A DNA stretch of 64,000 nt from Neurospora tetrasperma FGSC 2508 (GCF_000213175.1 NW_009799101.1:4460940-4524939); one strand, 5' to 3'. Positions 1 through 12,000 are shown, counted from the stretch's first letter. Numbers and translations are program-made. The notes: a model not told the origin generated them from the sequence alone.

Positions 1-503
1 CGTCGGAACAGTGCCGACGCCAGGTTATCGGCCAACTTTTCTTGTTCGCCGGCGTGGATCAGGCGCATGGGCTTGACGGAGAGGACGTAGCCCGAGATGA
101 CGAAGAAGGTTGCGACGGCATAGTGGCCGCCGCCAAAGAAGTTGCGGACAAAGGGCAGGGCGCTGAAGTAGTGTTGGTCGTCGAAACCGTAGCCTTGTTC
201 GAAGATGGCGTCGCGCACCAGGCCGTGCGACCAGAGTTCGTGGTGGTGCCAGTAGACGAGGAAGGCAGCGAAGCCGCGCAGGCCGTCGAGGTAGGCCGTT
301 GGTCGCAGCTTTTCGGGCGCATCGAAGCTGGGCAGGGCAAACATGTTTGTAAGGCGATTGACGAGGCCCGAGGCCGTCGAGGAAGGCATGGTCAGGGCGG
401 TCATGATGGCGATGATGGGCTTCCGGAGAAGAGGGAAGCGACACGAGTTTCGGTTGTCATGCCACTTTTCGGGGTCGAGGTCGTGGTCGAGATCGCCAGG
501 CAT
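1..503 (-). CDS. Acyltransferase 3 family membrane protein (N-terminal part, runs off the left edge)
   Basis: The minus-strand frame is open from an ATG at 503 down to position 1, about 167 codons, with no stop. Around residues 60-80 it reads RPTAYLDGLRGFAAFLVYWHH, and further on FFGGGHYAVATFFVISGY. The pairing of a YLDGLRGxAA motif with a downstream FFVISGY segment is the signature of the acyltransferase 3 (OatA/NodX-like) family. These are polytopic membrane enzymes that move acyl groups onto sugars or other acceptors. The His pair after the first helix (YWHHH) fits the family's catalytic His region. An internal ATG at 404 in the same frame is an alternative start that would remove 33 residues; I prefer 503 because the frame is clean from there. 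The substrate cannot be told. The rest of the gene lies outside the window. Confidence 0.8.
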   Translation of the reverse strand, partial: MPGDLDHDLDPEKWHDNRNSCRFPLLRKPIIAIMTALTMPSSTASGLVNRLTNMFALPSFDAPEKLRPTAYLDGLRGFAAFLVYWHHHELWSHGLVRDAIFEQGYGFDDQHYFSALPFVRNFFGGGHYAVATFFVISGYVLSVKPMRLIHAGEQEKLADNLASALFR

Positions 504-3276
504 GGACACGGAGGGGAAACAAGACGCGACTCTGGATTTGAAACCAAGCCGCGTACCTACCAACCTCGAGCTGAGGTTGTGGTTGGTCTGTTTGGCGGGT
601 GGCTTGGAGGGGGGGATTGGATGTTATCGGATGCGCAACCGAGACTCGGGCAACAATCCTCAAGATGTTATTGGTGTCAGTGTGTTAGGTGATGACCCCT
701 GCCAAGTCCACTGAAAGCGTGTCGTTACAGGGAGATAAAGCACCTGTCGCGATTGTTGATCCACTAAAGGGTGGGGGTTAATGGGGGATAGTGGCCGCTA
801 AACAAATGGAAGCCGGCGAATGGAATTTGGTGCAATGTCCGAATGCGGTTGCTGTGTGGCTGGAGAGTTGCTTGGCGGGCTGAGGACAGAGTTGTTGTGG
901 CGGGTGTGTGGCTTGCTTCCCAGTTGGTTGGACGGTGATTGACGGATGTTGACAGACACAAATTCCCGTCGGCAAAATCTTCTTTTCAACATCTGGCACC
1001 TCGATTATTGGAAAGGTAAAGCAAGACTTCGGTAATGTGCGTTCGCCATCTCCAAAGGCCAATTCTTCCGAGGTTGGCAATTGATCAACACCCGCTCAAG
1101 AGGGAATTGATCAGTGTACGTCAGATACGATATGCGGGGGAAGTGCGGAAGGAAGTGGAGAGAGCAACGGGGAGGTCCTCGCTTGTGAAGATGGAGAACG
1201 GAGATGGGCCGGGGCCGGGGATGGATGGATCAGATCAGGGGACCGTCAGGGTTGTTTGCGGGGGAGAAATGAGGACAAGACAGGCCGACAAGAAAGGCAC
1301 GAACACTCCATGACAAAAAGTCCAGCCAAAGTCCAGAGCTGCGAACAGACATTTGACAGTCTCTTGACTTTCTAAGGACAGTTTCTCCCCGTGGCCAAAT
1401 CCACATCTTCAGTTGTCTTCAACTTCCGATACACTTTGCCGGACAAGTGAAGGTTCGGAATTCGGGGTCAAAGGGAAGGATAGGATTGAACCCCGATCAT
1501 TCCAACATCATGCCTCTGTCCGAGTCAATTGAGTGCTTTCCACGGTATGTACATGTACATGGCATCACTTTCACATGATGCGCTCAAGCGCCGCCTAGGT
1601 AAGCAGCCCGTCTCGGGTTCCACTTTGAAGAATATCTGTAGGGTAAACCCCTGTCATAAGCATACGGAGAACCATGATTTGCTCCGGGCTGGCAAAACCA
1701 CACTCCAGTTCTAACCTGGGGCTAGAAAGGGAAAAGGAAAACCGAAAGCAAAATGGCAGCTTCATCTTTCCACGTCTTCGTTGAAAACTAGCATCTGGCG
1801 TCGGCCGAGGGAGGGTGGCAGAGAAGGAAGGGAAAGCGAAAGAAGCCCTGGCAATGTTACCCTGATGTTACCCTCCCTCGTCACAAATACCCAATCAGTA
1901 GCCTTCACTTTACAGGGTAACACTCACGCCTACCTGCGGCTCCAATCTTTCTTTCGTGTTCACGCTCACTGGCTTACCTATCTACGACACCCAACTTACA
2001 TGTACGTGCCTACCTACCGCTTTCTGCAGAGGATCGTCTCTCTTTGGGGGGAACTACCTCTAGGGACCACGAGGATATTGGACTCCATCAGCCACTCTGA
2101 CGATCGCCAAGTCGTTCCTGAATTTAGAAGCAACCTCCGACCAACGGCACATTTGTAGAGGGGTTTCCACAGCCGACCGGTCATGTCATCAGACTGGGTC
2201 ACTAAGTTGACTGTTGACTTCGTTATACTCATCCCTCTGATACTTCGGAGGCCCGAGTTTGCAACTGAAGTCAAGTACAAGCTGTGTATGTCCAATACCA
2301 TCCCCGTTGCCTCTCAAGATCACCCAACACTGCTTTGCTTGTCTTGATGGCCCCCGCACTCCATCGATTCTTCCCGCAAAAAAAAAAAAAAAAAAAGCTT
2401 GTTTTCGCTTCCGTCACCCCCCCATGCGTGCGTGGACTGCCCCTGTGGAACTTGCAAAGAGGTTGGTCGGGTTATGTATCCATTTCCACTCAGCAAACGG
2501 AAAGCTCCGACCATCCATCCATCCATCCCCCGGCTGAAGCTCCATTGTAAATGGTGCAGTGGTAATCCCCGACCGAAGCTCCAGTCACTTCCTCCTTCAG
2601 CAAGGATCTGCCAAGGTATTGTCTCCATCAAATTTCTTGGGGACATGTTGGGGGGAGACATCCGTGCAAGAGTCCTTGGTAGTTGGTATGTCGGTTTCTG
2701 TGTACAGATTCTTAGGGTTTTCTTAGGTGTTAAGCTCTGTAGAGCGGAGTTGGGGAATGAACAGACAGGGCACTGTACTAACCACCTCACCAATGGCCAT
2801 GTGTACTGTTTGCTCTGTATAGTCAGCTTGCCATCACAGACAGTTGGTTGCGACTCCAGAATGGTCTGTGCATCGGGGACCCCCAACTAGATGCGACCAA
2901 GATCAGTCCCCCTGGCTGCCCGGATTCCTTGTATTTACCTACCTACTACATACCTGTAGGGACAATCCTGTGTTTACTCAGCACGCTTCTACGGAAGCTT
3001 ACTGGTTACTCGCCATCTTCGCCCATCTTCTCCTCCCCCTGACACCTTGGAACGGACCTGGGCACCCTATACATTATGTTTCCTTGATATACCCAGTCCT
3101 TCCCCCATCCCCCCACCCCTTCGTGTGACTTGCTTTGGTTTTGTGTTCTTTCTTCTCCCTTGTTTCTTCCTGTTCCCTCCACCCCGTGTCCCAAACTTGT
3201 TTCATCCCACGGATACGGGGCATTGCACATACACGACAGGTCATAGCCCCCAGACATAGATTATTGTTATAGTCGG
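504..3276. other. Intergenic spacer, no gene supported
   Basis: Only short unrelated open frames are present. The spacer holds a 19-nt A-run (2378-2396). From about 3000 to 3200 it is strongly pyrimidine-rich, as is common in fungal promoters and 5' leaders, and it ends next to the GT32 start. It probably contains the divergent promoters of the acyltransferase and GT32 genes, but no specific site can be defended. Confidence 0.5.
2378..2396. repeat. Poly-A tract (19 A)
   Basis: An uninterrupted run of A in a non-coding stretch. It could be a slippage-prone homopolymer or the tail of an old retroposed sequence; no element is recognisable next to it. Confidence 0.9.
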
Positions 3277-4869
3277 ATGATCATGAGCTCTCCACCGTTA
3301 TCTCCCCTGTCGCCCTTGTCGCCCACTCTGGGCAATATACCTATCAAGTGGAGGCAGATGTCCGAGACGGGGACGGGGGCCTTCAGGAACCGGATCCCCA
3401 CGCAGCTTCGGCGGGCCCTCCCTCTGTACGCCGTCGTCGCCGTCCTCCTTTTCCTCATGCTCAACGCCCACGTCGTGACATTGCCTCCCTCGACCAGCAG
3501 CATACTCAACGGCCATCAACAACAACATCCTGCTGACCATGGCTTTCCCAAGAAGATCTGGCAATCCTGGAAGGTCGACCCCTACAACATGGCCACCCGC
3601 GACCTTAACACGGCCAAGACGTGGACCACCAAGAACCCGAGCTACCGCTACGAGGTCTTGACGGATAACAACGACATGGTCTACGTGGAAGAGCAGTATG
3701 GTCCCCACGGTATCAACCGCCCGGACATTATCGACTTTTATCGGGCCGTCAACATCTCCATCATCAAAGCCGACTTGCTCCGGTACCTCATCATGTACGC
3801 CGAAGGTGGCGTCTACGCCGACATCGACGTCGAGGCTCTGCGGCCCATCAAGCGGTTCGTGCCCGAACGTTACTGGGACTCGCTTTCTGAAATCGACATG
3901 GTGGTCGGCATCGAGATCGACCAGCCCGAATTCCGCGACCACCCGATTTTAGGGTCCAAATGCATGTCCTTCTGCCAATGGACCTTCATGTGCAAGCCTC
4001 GGTTACCCGTCATGCTCAACCTCGTCGAAAACATCATGACCTGGCTTATCTCGCTTGCCGCACAACAACAGGTTCACCTCTCGGAATTGCACCTCGACTT
4101 TGACGAAGTCATTTCCGGCACGGGACCCTCGGCGTTCACCATTGCTTTGCTGAAGGAGATGAATCGCATCTCTCATAGCCCAAAGGAAATCACCTGGGAC
4201 AACTTCCACGCCATGGACGAATCCAAGGTCGTTTCCCGCGTGCTGGTACTAGACGTCGAAGCCTTTGCCGCTGGCCAAGGCCACTCGGACTCAGGTAACC
4301 ACAATGCCCGCGGGGCGTTGGTCAAACACCATTACCACGCATCGAATTGGCCTTCCAAACACCCGCGCTACGCACACCCCGTGTACGGCGAGGTCGAGAG
4401 ATGTAATTGGGATTTGGCCTGCGTGCAGAAATGGGATCGCGACGTGGAGGCGTACAAGTCGCTTTCGATTGAAGAGCAAAACAAGTTGAAGGAGGAGAGG
4501 AGGATGGAGCTGGAGAAATTGCGGGAGCAGCAGCTGAAGGAACAGGAGCAGGCGATCCGGCTGGAACAGTTTGGCGAGGCGGTGCGCAAGGCGGAGGAGG
4601 AGCAGAGGAGGAGAGAGGAGTTGGAGAGGGAGATGAAGGAACGGATGAGGGTCGAGGATCAGGCGCTGAAGCCGCTGCATCCGGAGCAGGCCGGGGCGGA
4701 GGAGAAGAAGGAGGGAGAGGAGTTGATTATGTTTGGGGGAAGGCCGGTGCCGGGGCAGGGGCAGGACATGGGCGCAAATGGAGAGGGGGAGCAAAAGAAG
4801 GTGGTGGAGCAGCAGCCGGTGTTTGGACAGCCGATGCTGCAGAATGATGAACCGTTTGGTGGGTTGTGA
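3277..4869 (+). CDS. GT32 family (OCH1-like) glycosyltransferase, type II membrane protein with C-terminal coiled coil
   Basis: A single 530-residue open frame. A short basic N-terminus is followed by one hydrophobic segment (about residues 48-70), as expected for a Golgi type II anchor. The catalytic domain follows: PKKIWQSWK near residue 89, then ADLLRYLIMYAEGGVYADID with the metal/nucleotide-sugar DxD at D182 and D184. This is the classic GT32 layout of OCH1-type alpha-1,6-mannosyltransferases, which start outer-chain N-glycan elongation in the Golgi. A late HHYHASNWPSK motif also fits the family. From about residue 399 to 465 the protein is an almost pure E/K/R/Q coiled coil, and the last 50 residues are Gly/Pro/Gln-rich. 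This tail is not part of the GT32 core. Alternative starts are M3 and M28; all keep the membrane anchor. Function as a mannosyltransferase is inferred from family, acceptor unknown. Confidence 0.9.
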   Translation: MIMSSPPLSPLSPLSPTLGNIPIKWRQMSETGTGAFRNRIPTQLRRALPLYAVVAVLLFLMLNAHVVTLPPSTSSILNGHQQQHPADHGFPKKIWQSWKVDPYNMATRDLNTAKTWTTKNPSYRYEVLTDNNDMVYVEEQYGPHGINRPDIIDFYRAVNISIIKADLLRYLIMYAEGGVYADIDVEALRPIKRFVPERYWDSLSEIDMVVGIEIDQPEFRDHPILGSKCMSFCQWTFMCKPRLPVMLNLVENIMTWLISLAAQQQVHLSELHLDFDEVISGTGPSAFTIALLKEMNRISHSPKEITWDNFHAMDESKVVSRVLVLDVEAFAAGQGHSDSGNHNARGALVKHHYHASNWPSKHPRYAHPVYGEVERCNWDLACVQKWDRDVEAYKSLSIEEQNKLKEERRMELEKLREQQLKEQEQAIRLEQFGEAVRKAEEEQRRREELEREMKERMRVEDQALKPLHPEQAGAEEKKEGEELIMFGGRPVPGQGQDMGANGEGEQKKVVEQQPVFGQPMLQNDEPFGGL

Positions 4870-5781
4870 GTGACGGATGGGATGGGGGAAACATATCTAT
4901 GGTTGTCGCATACATGACATGGAGTTTTGGGTTTGCTTCGTCATAGGCTTTTGGTTTCTGGTAAATACTTTTGTTGCTTGGGTTGTCGTCCATTGTACAA
5001 TTGATGAGTAGTGTAAGGTAGGTAAAAAGGCACACGAATGAGAGGATGCGAGTAATTGCAGATGGAGAAAGTACCTACATATATTCACACACTCTTTCCC
5101 TTCTTTCACTCCTTCCTTCTGTTGCTCCCTCGCGTGACTGCTGTGTTGCTCTTTCCCTGCAGTCAACTCAAGTTAAGGTATCTTGGAACCGACTACGGTC
5201 CGACATCTTCGACACTCTGCATGCGAATGCCTTTTTTCCTCTCCTGATTCGCTGGCACAGATATCGTACCTCGGAGATTTCCTGTCTGTCTTGAGTATGT
5301 GAGGATGATCACTGTGTCACACAATCCCAAGGAAAGGGATATATATTAACGACTCGAATTAACTGTAGTTTGAGCTGCGCCTTGTCTCAAAGGAACTAAA
5401 CTATCTTCCGTTTCCCAGTCTGGGGAGTTGGGAGTTGGCAAGCATATGCGCACGCCTACCTATGGCAGCCGGACGGACGGACGGACGGACGGACTAGGTG
5501 CGATCGATTGGAGCAACCACTCACCAGCCTAAGAGACACACGCCAACACCATTAGTGTGCGCAACTTCTTCGCAACGTTCATCAGTCTAATTACCTACCC
5601 CTATCTCCTGCCAATACCTGGAGATACCGCCTTTCGCTTACTATTTTGTCCTTGGACTTGTGCGGCGCAAATGTCGACTTGTCAAGTTGTCGAAGCTGAA
5701 GTAAAACGGGCGCCATTGAATATCGATATAATTCGAGGCTTATGAGGAGTTTTGGGTGATGCACACAATATCAAATAATAC
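4870..5781. other. Intergenic spacer, no gene supported
   Basis: Contains the 3' flank of the GT32 gene, a GGAC microsatellite (5471-5494) and the 5' flank of tRNA-Val. No convincing coding frame. Confidence 0.5.
5471..5494. repeat. (GGAC)6 microsatellite
   Basis: Six perfect tandem GGAC units in non-coding DNA. Confidence 0.95.
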
Positions 5782-5855
5782 GGTCCGATGGTGTAGTTGG
5801 TTATCACGTCAGTCTAACACACTGAAGGTCCCCAGATCGAGCCTGGGTCGGATCA
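5782..5855 (+). tRNA. tRNA-Val (anticodon AAC)
   Basis: A complete 74-nt cloverleaf. The acceptor arm GGTCCGA pairs with TCGGATC (one G-U), followed by discriminator A. The anticodon stem TCAGT/ACTGA encloses the loop CTAACAC, giving anticodon AAC, which reads Val GTT (and GTC when A34 is inosine). The T arm is CCCAG/CTGGG with loop ATCGAGC. The usual T54 is A here, a small departure from the canonical TTCGANC loop. There is no intron. A T-rich tract follows directly, as expected for a Pol III terminator. Expected to be functional, with slight doubt from the T-loop change. Confidence 0.93.
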
Positions 5856-5880
5856 TTTTCTTTTGTCATTTTTTTTTCTT
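5856..5880 (+). terminator. Pol III T-run terminator of tRNA-Val
   Basis: Runs of four and nine T begin immediately after the discriminator base of the tRNA. Confidence 0.75.
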
Positions 5881-8371
5881 TTCTTGGGGCGGAGCATCCT
5901 TTTTTTTTCAATCATCTTTATCGACTTCGCTGACTTGGTGTGTGAAGCTGGAAGAGCCGTTCCGCGCAGTTACTTGCAGATAGCATTTCTCCAAAGATGT
6001 AGTCACTCAAGTGCCTGTTTCACGCACCACTAGCGCTGGACTGGCAGCTCTTAATTCAAACTTTCACAGGAAGCAACACTATGGGAGTCACTACTCTTAA
6101 CCGCTGCCACGAGGATACAGGCGCGGCTCACGTTATTGTCTTTTCTACTAGGTTGCTGTCCAGGCTCTCGTTCGAGCTCAGCTAAGCAAGATGACCCCAA
6201 AGCCCTCGTTCAAAGCTTGAATTCTTGATATAGTCCTGGTGACGACTGCTTTACCCTTTTCGAGTGCTGAAAAGCGCGCTGTGAAGTTGAGGTAACCAGG
6301 ACGGTTTCCCCTTTTCCAATCGCCGATAGTAATACGTTCATGCGTTGCTGTTCGAATACCGGGTGATAGGTAGTTGAGCCCTTTGCGTGATTACTCGCGT
6401 GACAAGGGAAAAGAAGCGGCCGCAAAGACAGAAAGTTAAGAGAGTGCCGCGGCAATGAGATACTTCTCTGAGCAAGGGGATAACGTTGAGCCGCAGCAGA
6501 GGTAAACTTGTCCGTTGGCTGTACCATACGTAAAGATGCGGACTAACTTCGACTGACTATTTCAAGCAGTAGTGGCTTCGAATGATGAGACTTGAGGGAG
6601 TGTCGATCACATGGTTCATACGCCTTTCGCTCGTGTGTGCTTGATTGGGAGTTGACGCCTTCCCCCGCTTATTGTTTCTATCCCCCGATCTTCTCTTATT
6701 GTTCGTTGCCGTCGAACAGTGGTGTTCAGTCCCGTGGCTCTCGGCGCCGTGTCGTACACGCTTGATTCTCCCATGAATGCAGACGTTGTTCGGTCTGACC
6801 TTCGGAGGACATCTCTCATCGTGGTAGTAGATAGATCGCGCGTGCTCCTGGGTGTAGGGACAGAGATGCCATACAAGCAACAACCGTGGGTCGACAGGAG
6901 TGTTCGTTCGGGGATAATTTGCTTCTAGACAACTCTTATACGCGCGGTAAGTTCGTAGGCGGTTCGTTCGTCAGCAGCTCATATGTCGGTCGCTCGCTCA
7001 CTCGGGATGCTTTATTCATGAATGGACTTCTCAGTGACGGCTCGCTCGAGAATGGTTTGTTCGGGAATAGTCCTTTCGTGGACAGTTTGATCGGGGCGGT
7101 TCGGCCGGGGAGGGTTCGCTAACGAATGGTGCATTTGCAGTCGCGTGCCCGTGGATATTTGCTCGTGCGTCTCGTTGAGCGTGGCAACTCGAAGCTCCTC
7201 ATTGATATCTGTCTTAGAATTCCTCGTTAGCATTGGCTTATGCAAGCAGCGTAATAGGCCTCGAGATCACTCCACACGACATCTCCTCTCTCTGTTGTTA
7301 GCCACTCTCGTCAATCCAAAGCCCTCATCACTTCAGTGGTTCCCACACGGGTATCGAAGGTATATAATTCCCAGTTTCAGGGAGCCTAGTTTTCCCGAAG
7401 GCACGGGAAAATCAAGCATTTGGTTCCTTGCTCTCTTCGCGGCGTGAAGTTGGGGATGCGGCAGTCGTTGACAGCTGAATGGCGTCGGTAACGCCCTTCT
7501 ATTTGTGAGCGCTTGCCGAAGTCACTCCCCATCGGCAAGATGATATCTGCCCGCGGTAGCCTGTCTTGTCTGCCATGGGACTTGTCAATTCTACCGTTGC
7601 CAGTCAACCTCCGGCATCTCGCATGGTTGAGTGTAGAAATGGTATGGGTGTCGCCAGCCGTACTCTTGGTCGGGAGAAGAACGCTTGTTCGAAAAGTCGT
7701 CAGTGCGGGGGTTGATCGTTATAGAAGCAAGAGGACAGGGTGGAAGAAGGACCGATAATCGTATGAAAGGACTTGAGAGGGTGTACGTAGATTGCGCTGG
7801 ACTTGGAGTCGCGTGGTGTTGAGAAAGGAGACTGGCGTCAGCGCTCGGGAGGCTGGGGAAAACCACGACACCGCTACGGGCATGGTCCAGCCGCTTGGTT
7901 GAACTGCTGTATGTTATCGCTTCCACACAACGGTCGAGTTCATCCTTGATGAGGCGGTTCTTGTGTTATCGTCGTACAGGTGAACATCTGACATACCGAC
8001 GTGCCAAGCTGCCGGATTCGCGAGTGTAACCATGAGACTTCATGCCGCTTTGGGAGATATAAGCTGCAAGGGCCTTTGTACCTCCTACGTTGTACTACAA
8101 CTTCGGACGCATGGCTGCCGGACATCAGACATCGGCGAGATTTGGGCTTGATATGCTGGAAAGTCCCCGTAGAACAACCGGCCGTTTTCTCTCCCTGTTG
8201 CCTTCCTAGACCTCGCTCTCGTTAGTCTCTCATGGCACTTCTAGCTCTCGCGACACCAGATCCAGATATACCTTGACGCACGATCGAACACCGTGTGAAA
8301 TTGGCTCGCGACGAGCAAGCGCACACGGCCCGTCTCTTCGAACGGCAGCCCAAAAGCTGCGAGTGGTAACC
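5881..8371. other. Gene-poor spacer with degenerate short repeats
   Basis: No frame here resembles a known protein. From about 6893 to 7110 there are repeated, irregular GTTCGT/GTTCGGGAAT-like units. In one frame they spell degenerate FVxxS/ENGLFGNS-like repeats. I read this as low-complexity DNA rather than a gene. Confidence 0.4.
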
Positions 8372-9034
8372 ATGCGACCCAAAATCCTTATGATACACGG
8401 TGGCGGCACCACGCCGGACATCTTCCGCATCCAAGCCCGCAAGCTCGACGCTGCCCTCTCCCAATTCTTCGACCTCCATTATGTCTCGGCTCCCATCGAG
8501 TGTCCTGCCGGGCCTGGAGTCCTCCCCTTCTTCGCCGGCATGGAGCCCTTTCTGAAGTGGATGCACGACCAACCGCCCGATCTCGAGGAGCTCGACACGT
8601 TCCCAGCTCTTGAAGATATGCTCCAAGTGTTCCACAGCGAAGGTCCGTTCGATGGTGTCGTCGCCTTTTCGCAGGGTGCCAAAGCGGCATTGCATCTCTT
8701 GCGACACCTCGAGCGGGAGAGGGGCGGAGAGAGAGCGGTTGATTTTGTCATCACGGTGTGTCCAACTTGTCCGTTTCAAGGGATCAAGGACCCACAGGAT
8801 CGAAGAAGCCCGTATGCGAAGGCGTGCTTGGAGCTGGGCAAGGTGCAGACCGAAAGTATCCATGTGCTGGCGAGCGGCGATCCGTACAATTACGAGAGCG
8901 AGTCGATGATCGAGTTCTTTGAGCCGTCGGCAAGGAAGGTGTTCAGGATCGAGGGCGGACATCACATGCCGATGGATGATGGGTTCAATAGGAAGCTGGC
9001 GGCGATGGCGGCGAGGATCTATAATGGGATATGA
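8372..9034 (+). CDS. FSH1-type serine hydrolase (alpha/beta hydrolase)
   Basis: From the ATG at 8372 the frame encodes 220 residues. The start MRPKILMIHGGG is the typical beta-strand and oxyanion-hole region of the FSH family. The nucleophile elbow AFSQGA places Ser100. LASGDPYNY gives a likely acid at Asp170, and EGGHHMP gives His197 (or His198), completing a Ser-Asp-His triad in the right order. The frame opens further upstream (ATG at 8273), but those 33 residues are low quality and the family begins at the chosen Met, so I use the internal start. FSH proteins are small soluble hydrolases; relatives act as thioesterases or esterases in fungal secondary metabolism (LovG-like) or as housekeeping hydrolases. 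No biosynthetic genes lie nearby, so a stand-alone esterase is the modest reading. Confidence 0.85.
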   Translation: MRPKILMIHGGGTTPDIFRIQARKLDAALSQFFDLHYVSAPIECPAGPGVLPFFAGMEPFLKWMHDQPPDLEELDTFPALEDMLQVFHSEGPFDGVVAFSQGAKAALHLLRHLERERGGERAVDFVITVCPTCPFQGIKDPQDRRSPYAKACLELGKVQTESIHVLASGDPYNYESESMIEFFEPSARKVFRIEGGHHMPMDDGFNRKLAAMAARIYNGI

Positions 9035-12000
9035 TCGGTCGTGGCCTCGATGGCTATGCGGGATTCGTGTCGAGGAGGATGGTATCGGGGAGGATCGTAT
9101 AGAGGAGGGCAAGAGGCGTCGGGCTCGCTGGGAAGCGCTTTGTGAAACGGTGATCGAGAAGGCTTGGGGGTTGGTGCGACTGTGCGGGCGGAGATGGAGC
9201 GTGTCAATGTGTTGGGTGCTTGTGTCTCTTTTCTTTTCCCCGTCTCTCGTCGCGAATCAGTTCTCTTGACGCGCGAATCTACAATATCTTCTTTTCCAGG
9301 GTCGGCGTTCCGGCAACCGTTCTTGAAGTCCCATCGCGCCGTGAATCAACTGTTATGGGCTAACGGAGAGACGCAATGGGGATTGTCGAGGATACGCTTT
9401 CGAAGCACGGATGGGCATCGAGAGGGCTTTGCGCGATGGGATACGAAGGATCCGAGATCTCGATCGCTTTGTGCTTGTATTACCTCTCCCATGTTTCTCT
9501 CCCTGATCTCGCCTGTCTTCGTCATTCCCTACGTATCGCTTTATTTGCCCTCGGCCCGGCCCTCATCACTCCGCATGACCGTGATGTCGAGATATAGTAG
9601 TGACTCCCTGGCTTGTTTTCTTGAGCGTCGAGCTCTTTGGAGTTTTTCTACGAGGTTTGGTTCGAGAGTTGAGAGTGCAGCGTTTCATCGAGGGCATCGG
9701 GTATCCTTCGCGGCGCGAGGAATCTCGAAACCGGTATGGCGAGGAGTAACTGAGCCAAATCCTCTATCCCTTTCAAAGCATCAGCATCGCTGTTTAACAG
9801 TCATTATGCAGGGAGTGGAGGACAGGGTGGCAGAGTGCTGATGGTAAAGTAAAGGAAAGCGATCCTCAGTTCATGGAGGGTCAAGACGAACAGAACAATT
9901 TCGGTCCTCATTCGAGAGTGTGTCTATTCCCATGCAGTGTGTGAGATACTCATGGTTATTACGCAGATAGGAGAGGTAAGAGGACCACAAGAATTTACGC
10001 AGAGGAAAAAGAGCAAGAAAAGGGAAACGAAAATACGACGCATCAGGAGCATGATAGTTATAAAAGGAAAGGGGCTACTCAGCGACACCTAGACAACGGA
10101 GGCCAAGGGCTTTTGGAGAAGTGGCAACTTGGAGGAAGTCAGCCGCGAACATTATCGTCCATCGTCGCCCAATCTGCTTCTGGGACAGACCGACGGGTTC
10201 CTCGACTCGATGTGTCTCTCACGGAGTAGTGTAGGCCTCGAACGGTAAGAGGTAGGCCGGCTATTAGCGGCGACAAGGGCGATGACGTCAGGGTGAGGAC
10301 GTGACACGAGGCTCCATCCATCAATGACCACGACCGGCGACGGATTCCAGTGGTATTCGCGGCATTGGATTCGCGGGCGCGTTCTGCCGAGTGCGTTGTT
10401 CGAGCTTGGAAGGAATATGGATGGATGAACGGCGGGCACTGTCGACTTTGAACGCCGCCCATGTGGTTCGGGTCGACTAGCTTGATGAGGGGCTCAGTTG
10501 GCAAAGGGGGTTGTTGACGCGGTTGTATTTCCCGGGGATGCACGTTGCACGGGGCAACCCGAAGCATCTGCTCTTCTCGCCTTGTACTAATTTGCGCGAC
10601 AAGAAGCGTGGGGAGTCCCATTTGCGTTAGAAATCCGTCATGAAAATGCAAAATGGAAGTGATCTTGTTCAGAGTGCCTGCGGGTAGATGAGGGGTAAGA
10701 TCGAGGCGGACCCCGATCGGTGTCGTTACCACGCAGGTACCGTAACAATGGCCTAGTAGTGGCCACCGTACAGAACAAGTTCTCGGCAAAATGCATCAAT
10801 GACAATGGGATTCTTTTAACAAAGAAAGGTCTACGGACAAGCCGCGGCTTGACGCTTTGTATTTCCCATTGCTTTGTTAAACCGAGTTGGCATTGTCCGC
10901 AGCATGTAGGATTCTCCATTTTACGGTGCATATTGCCTATGTAACAGTCACAAAGCCTTACAGGTATATTACGATGTGGGTAACAATGAATCCCGCGATG
11001 CAGTGCCCAGCCCGTCTGCAAGCTGCTGCCTCACACCTCCTTCGTGGAGAACGCATCAGGACTCCTGTCATTTCAGTAGCTGCAGTGGTGATGGGCCGAT
11101 GACCCGTCTTCCTCGAGCCCTCCAAGTTTTCCTTGATTCTTGGGTTCTTCGCCCGGGACCATCACTCATTCAGTTGGGTGCTGGTCATTGTTTGATCTTC
11201 CACCTCACGGGGTCGCTGAGGACACTCGCACACGACCAATCCTTCAGAACTGCATACCACCTCATTCTGCGGTCACGTTCTACTTTGTTTCCTCTACTTT
11301 CAAACCCATGACCCATTACTATTCTGCCTTTCGTAGTGATCGTGTACCTCGTTACTCCAATCCCTGCTGTGCTGTGCCCTTGGCGTGAATACCTTCGGCC
11401 CTCTCCTCTCAAGGACGCTCCCTCCGCCATGATGACGAACAGAGTACATGGATACCTTCGAAGCCAGGACTCCCATCACCCGAGTAAACCACGAATACAA
11501 CATTACCATTGCGAAACAGATATCTCTATCGGATCAGGTTTGCTCGCCGCTTGACGGTATCCCCCTTCTTTGATCCTCTCGTTGCTGACTCCGATCCCGC
11601 ACCAGGTGTTCTTCGGTCCGCCGTTGTCACAAAGCCCTTTGCTCCTATTTTACCACCCACGATGCCGGCTTGTCACGAGTCCAACGTCAAATTCACCGCG
11701 ATAAATCTGTCCGCAATCCCCGATCGTGGTCAAGAGGGCAGCCCCACATGAAAGTTCGGTTATCACAGAGGGAGGCTCCAGCGAGATGCCCAATAACCGA
11801 CGCGTGCCTCACCACCCATCCCAGACCTGCCATTTCCCCTTGGCAACTCCGTTGTCGAGTCCAGTGCTTGATGGTCTCTATCCTAGAGTTGTCAGCTCAT
11901 GTCACACAGTCCACGCTCTTCTGCCGCAGTCGGCTTTCTCTCGTTCGAATTGCCCTAAAGCCGCGAAGGATGGCCAGCGACTGTCTCGCTACTTTGTGGG

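Noticed and set aside
3298-3942. Minus-strand open frame of 214 codons opposite the GT32 gene
   Set aside because: A shadow of the GC-rich third positions of the real plus-strand gene; repetitive V/D/G composition without motifs.
6886-7122. Small repeat protein with degenerate FVxxS/GLFGNS units
   Set aside because: Repeats are irregular at both DNA and protein level, no start context, and the opposite strand is equally open; treated as low-complexity DNA.
8222-9112. Minus-strand open frame of 296 codons opposite the FSH hydrolase
   Set aside because: Longer than the real gene but without motifs; the plus strand has a complete catalytic triad in family order.
9164-9841. 225-codon plus-strand open frame
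   Set aside because: No domain, biased S/R/F/L composition, no homologous copy in the window; likely chance.
10139-10789. 216-codon minus-strand open frame
   Set aside because: No motif or intron/start context; likely chance.
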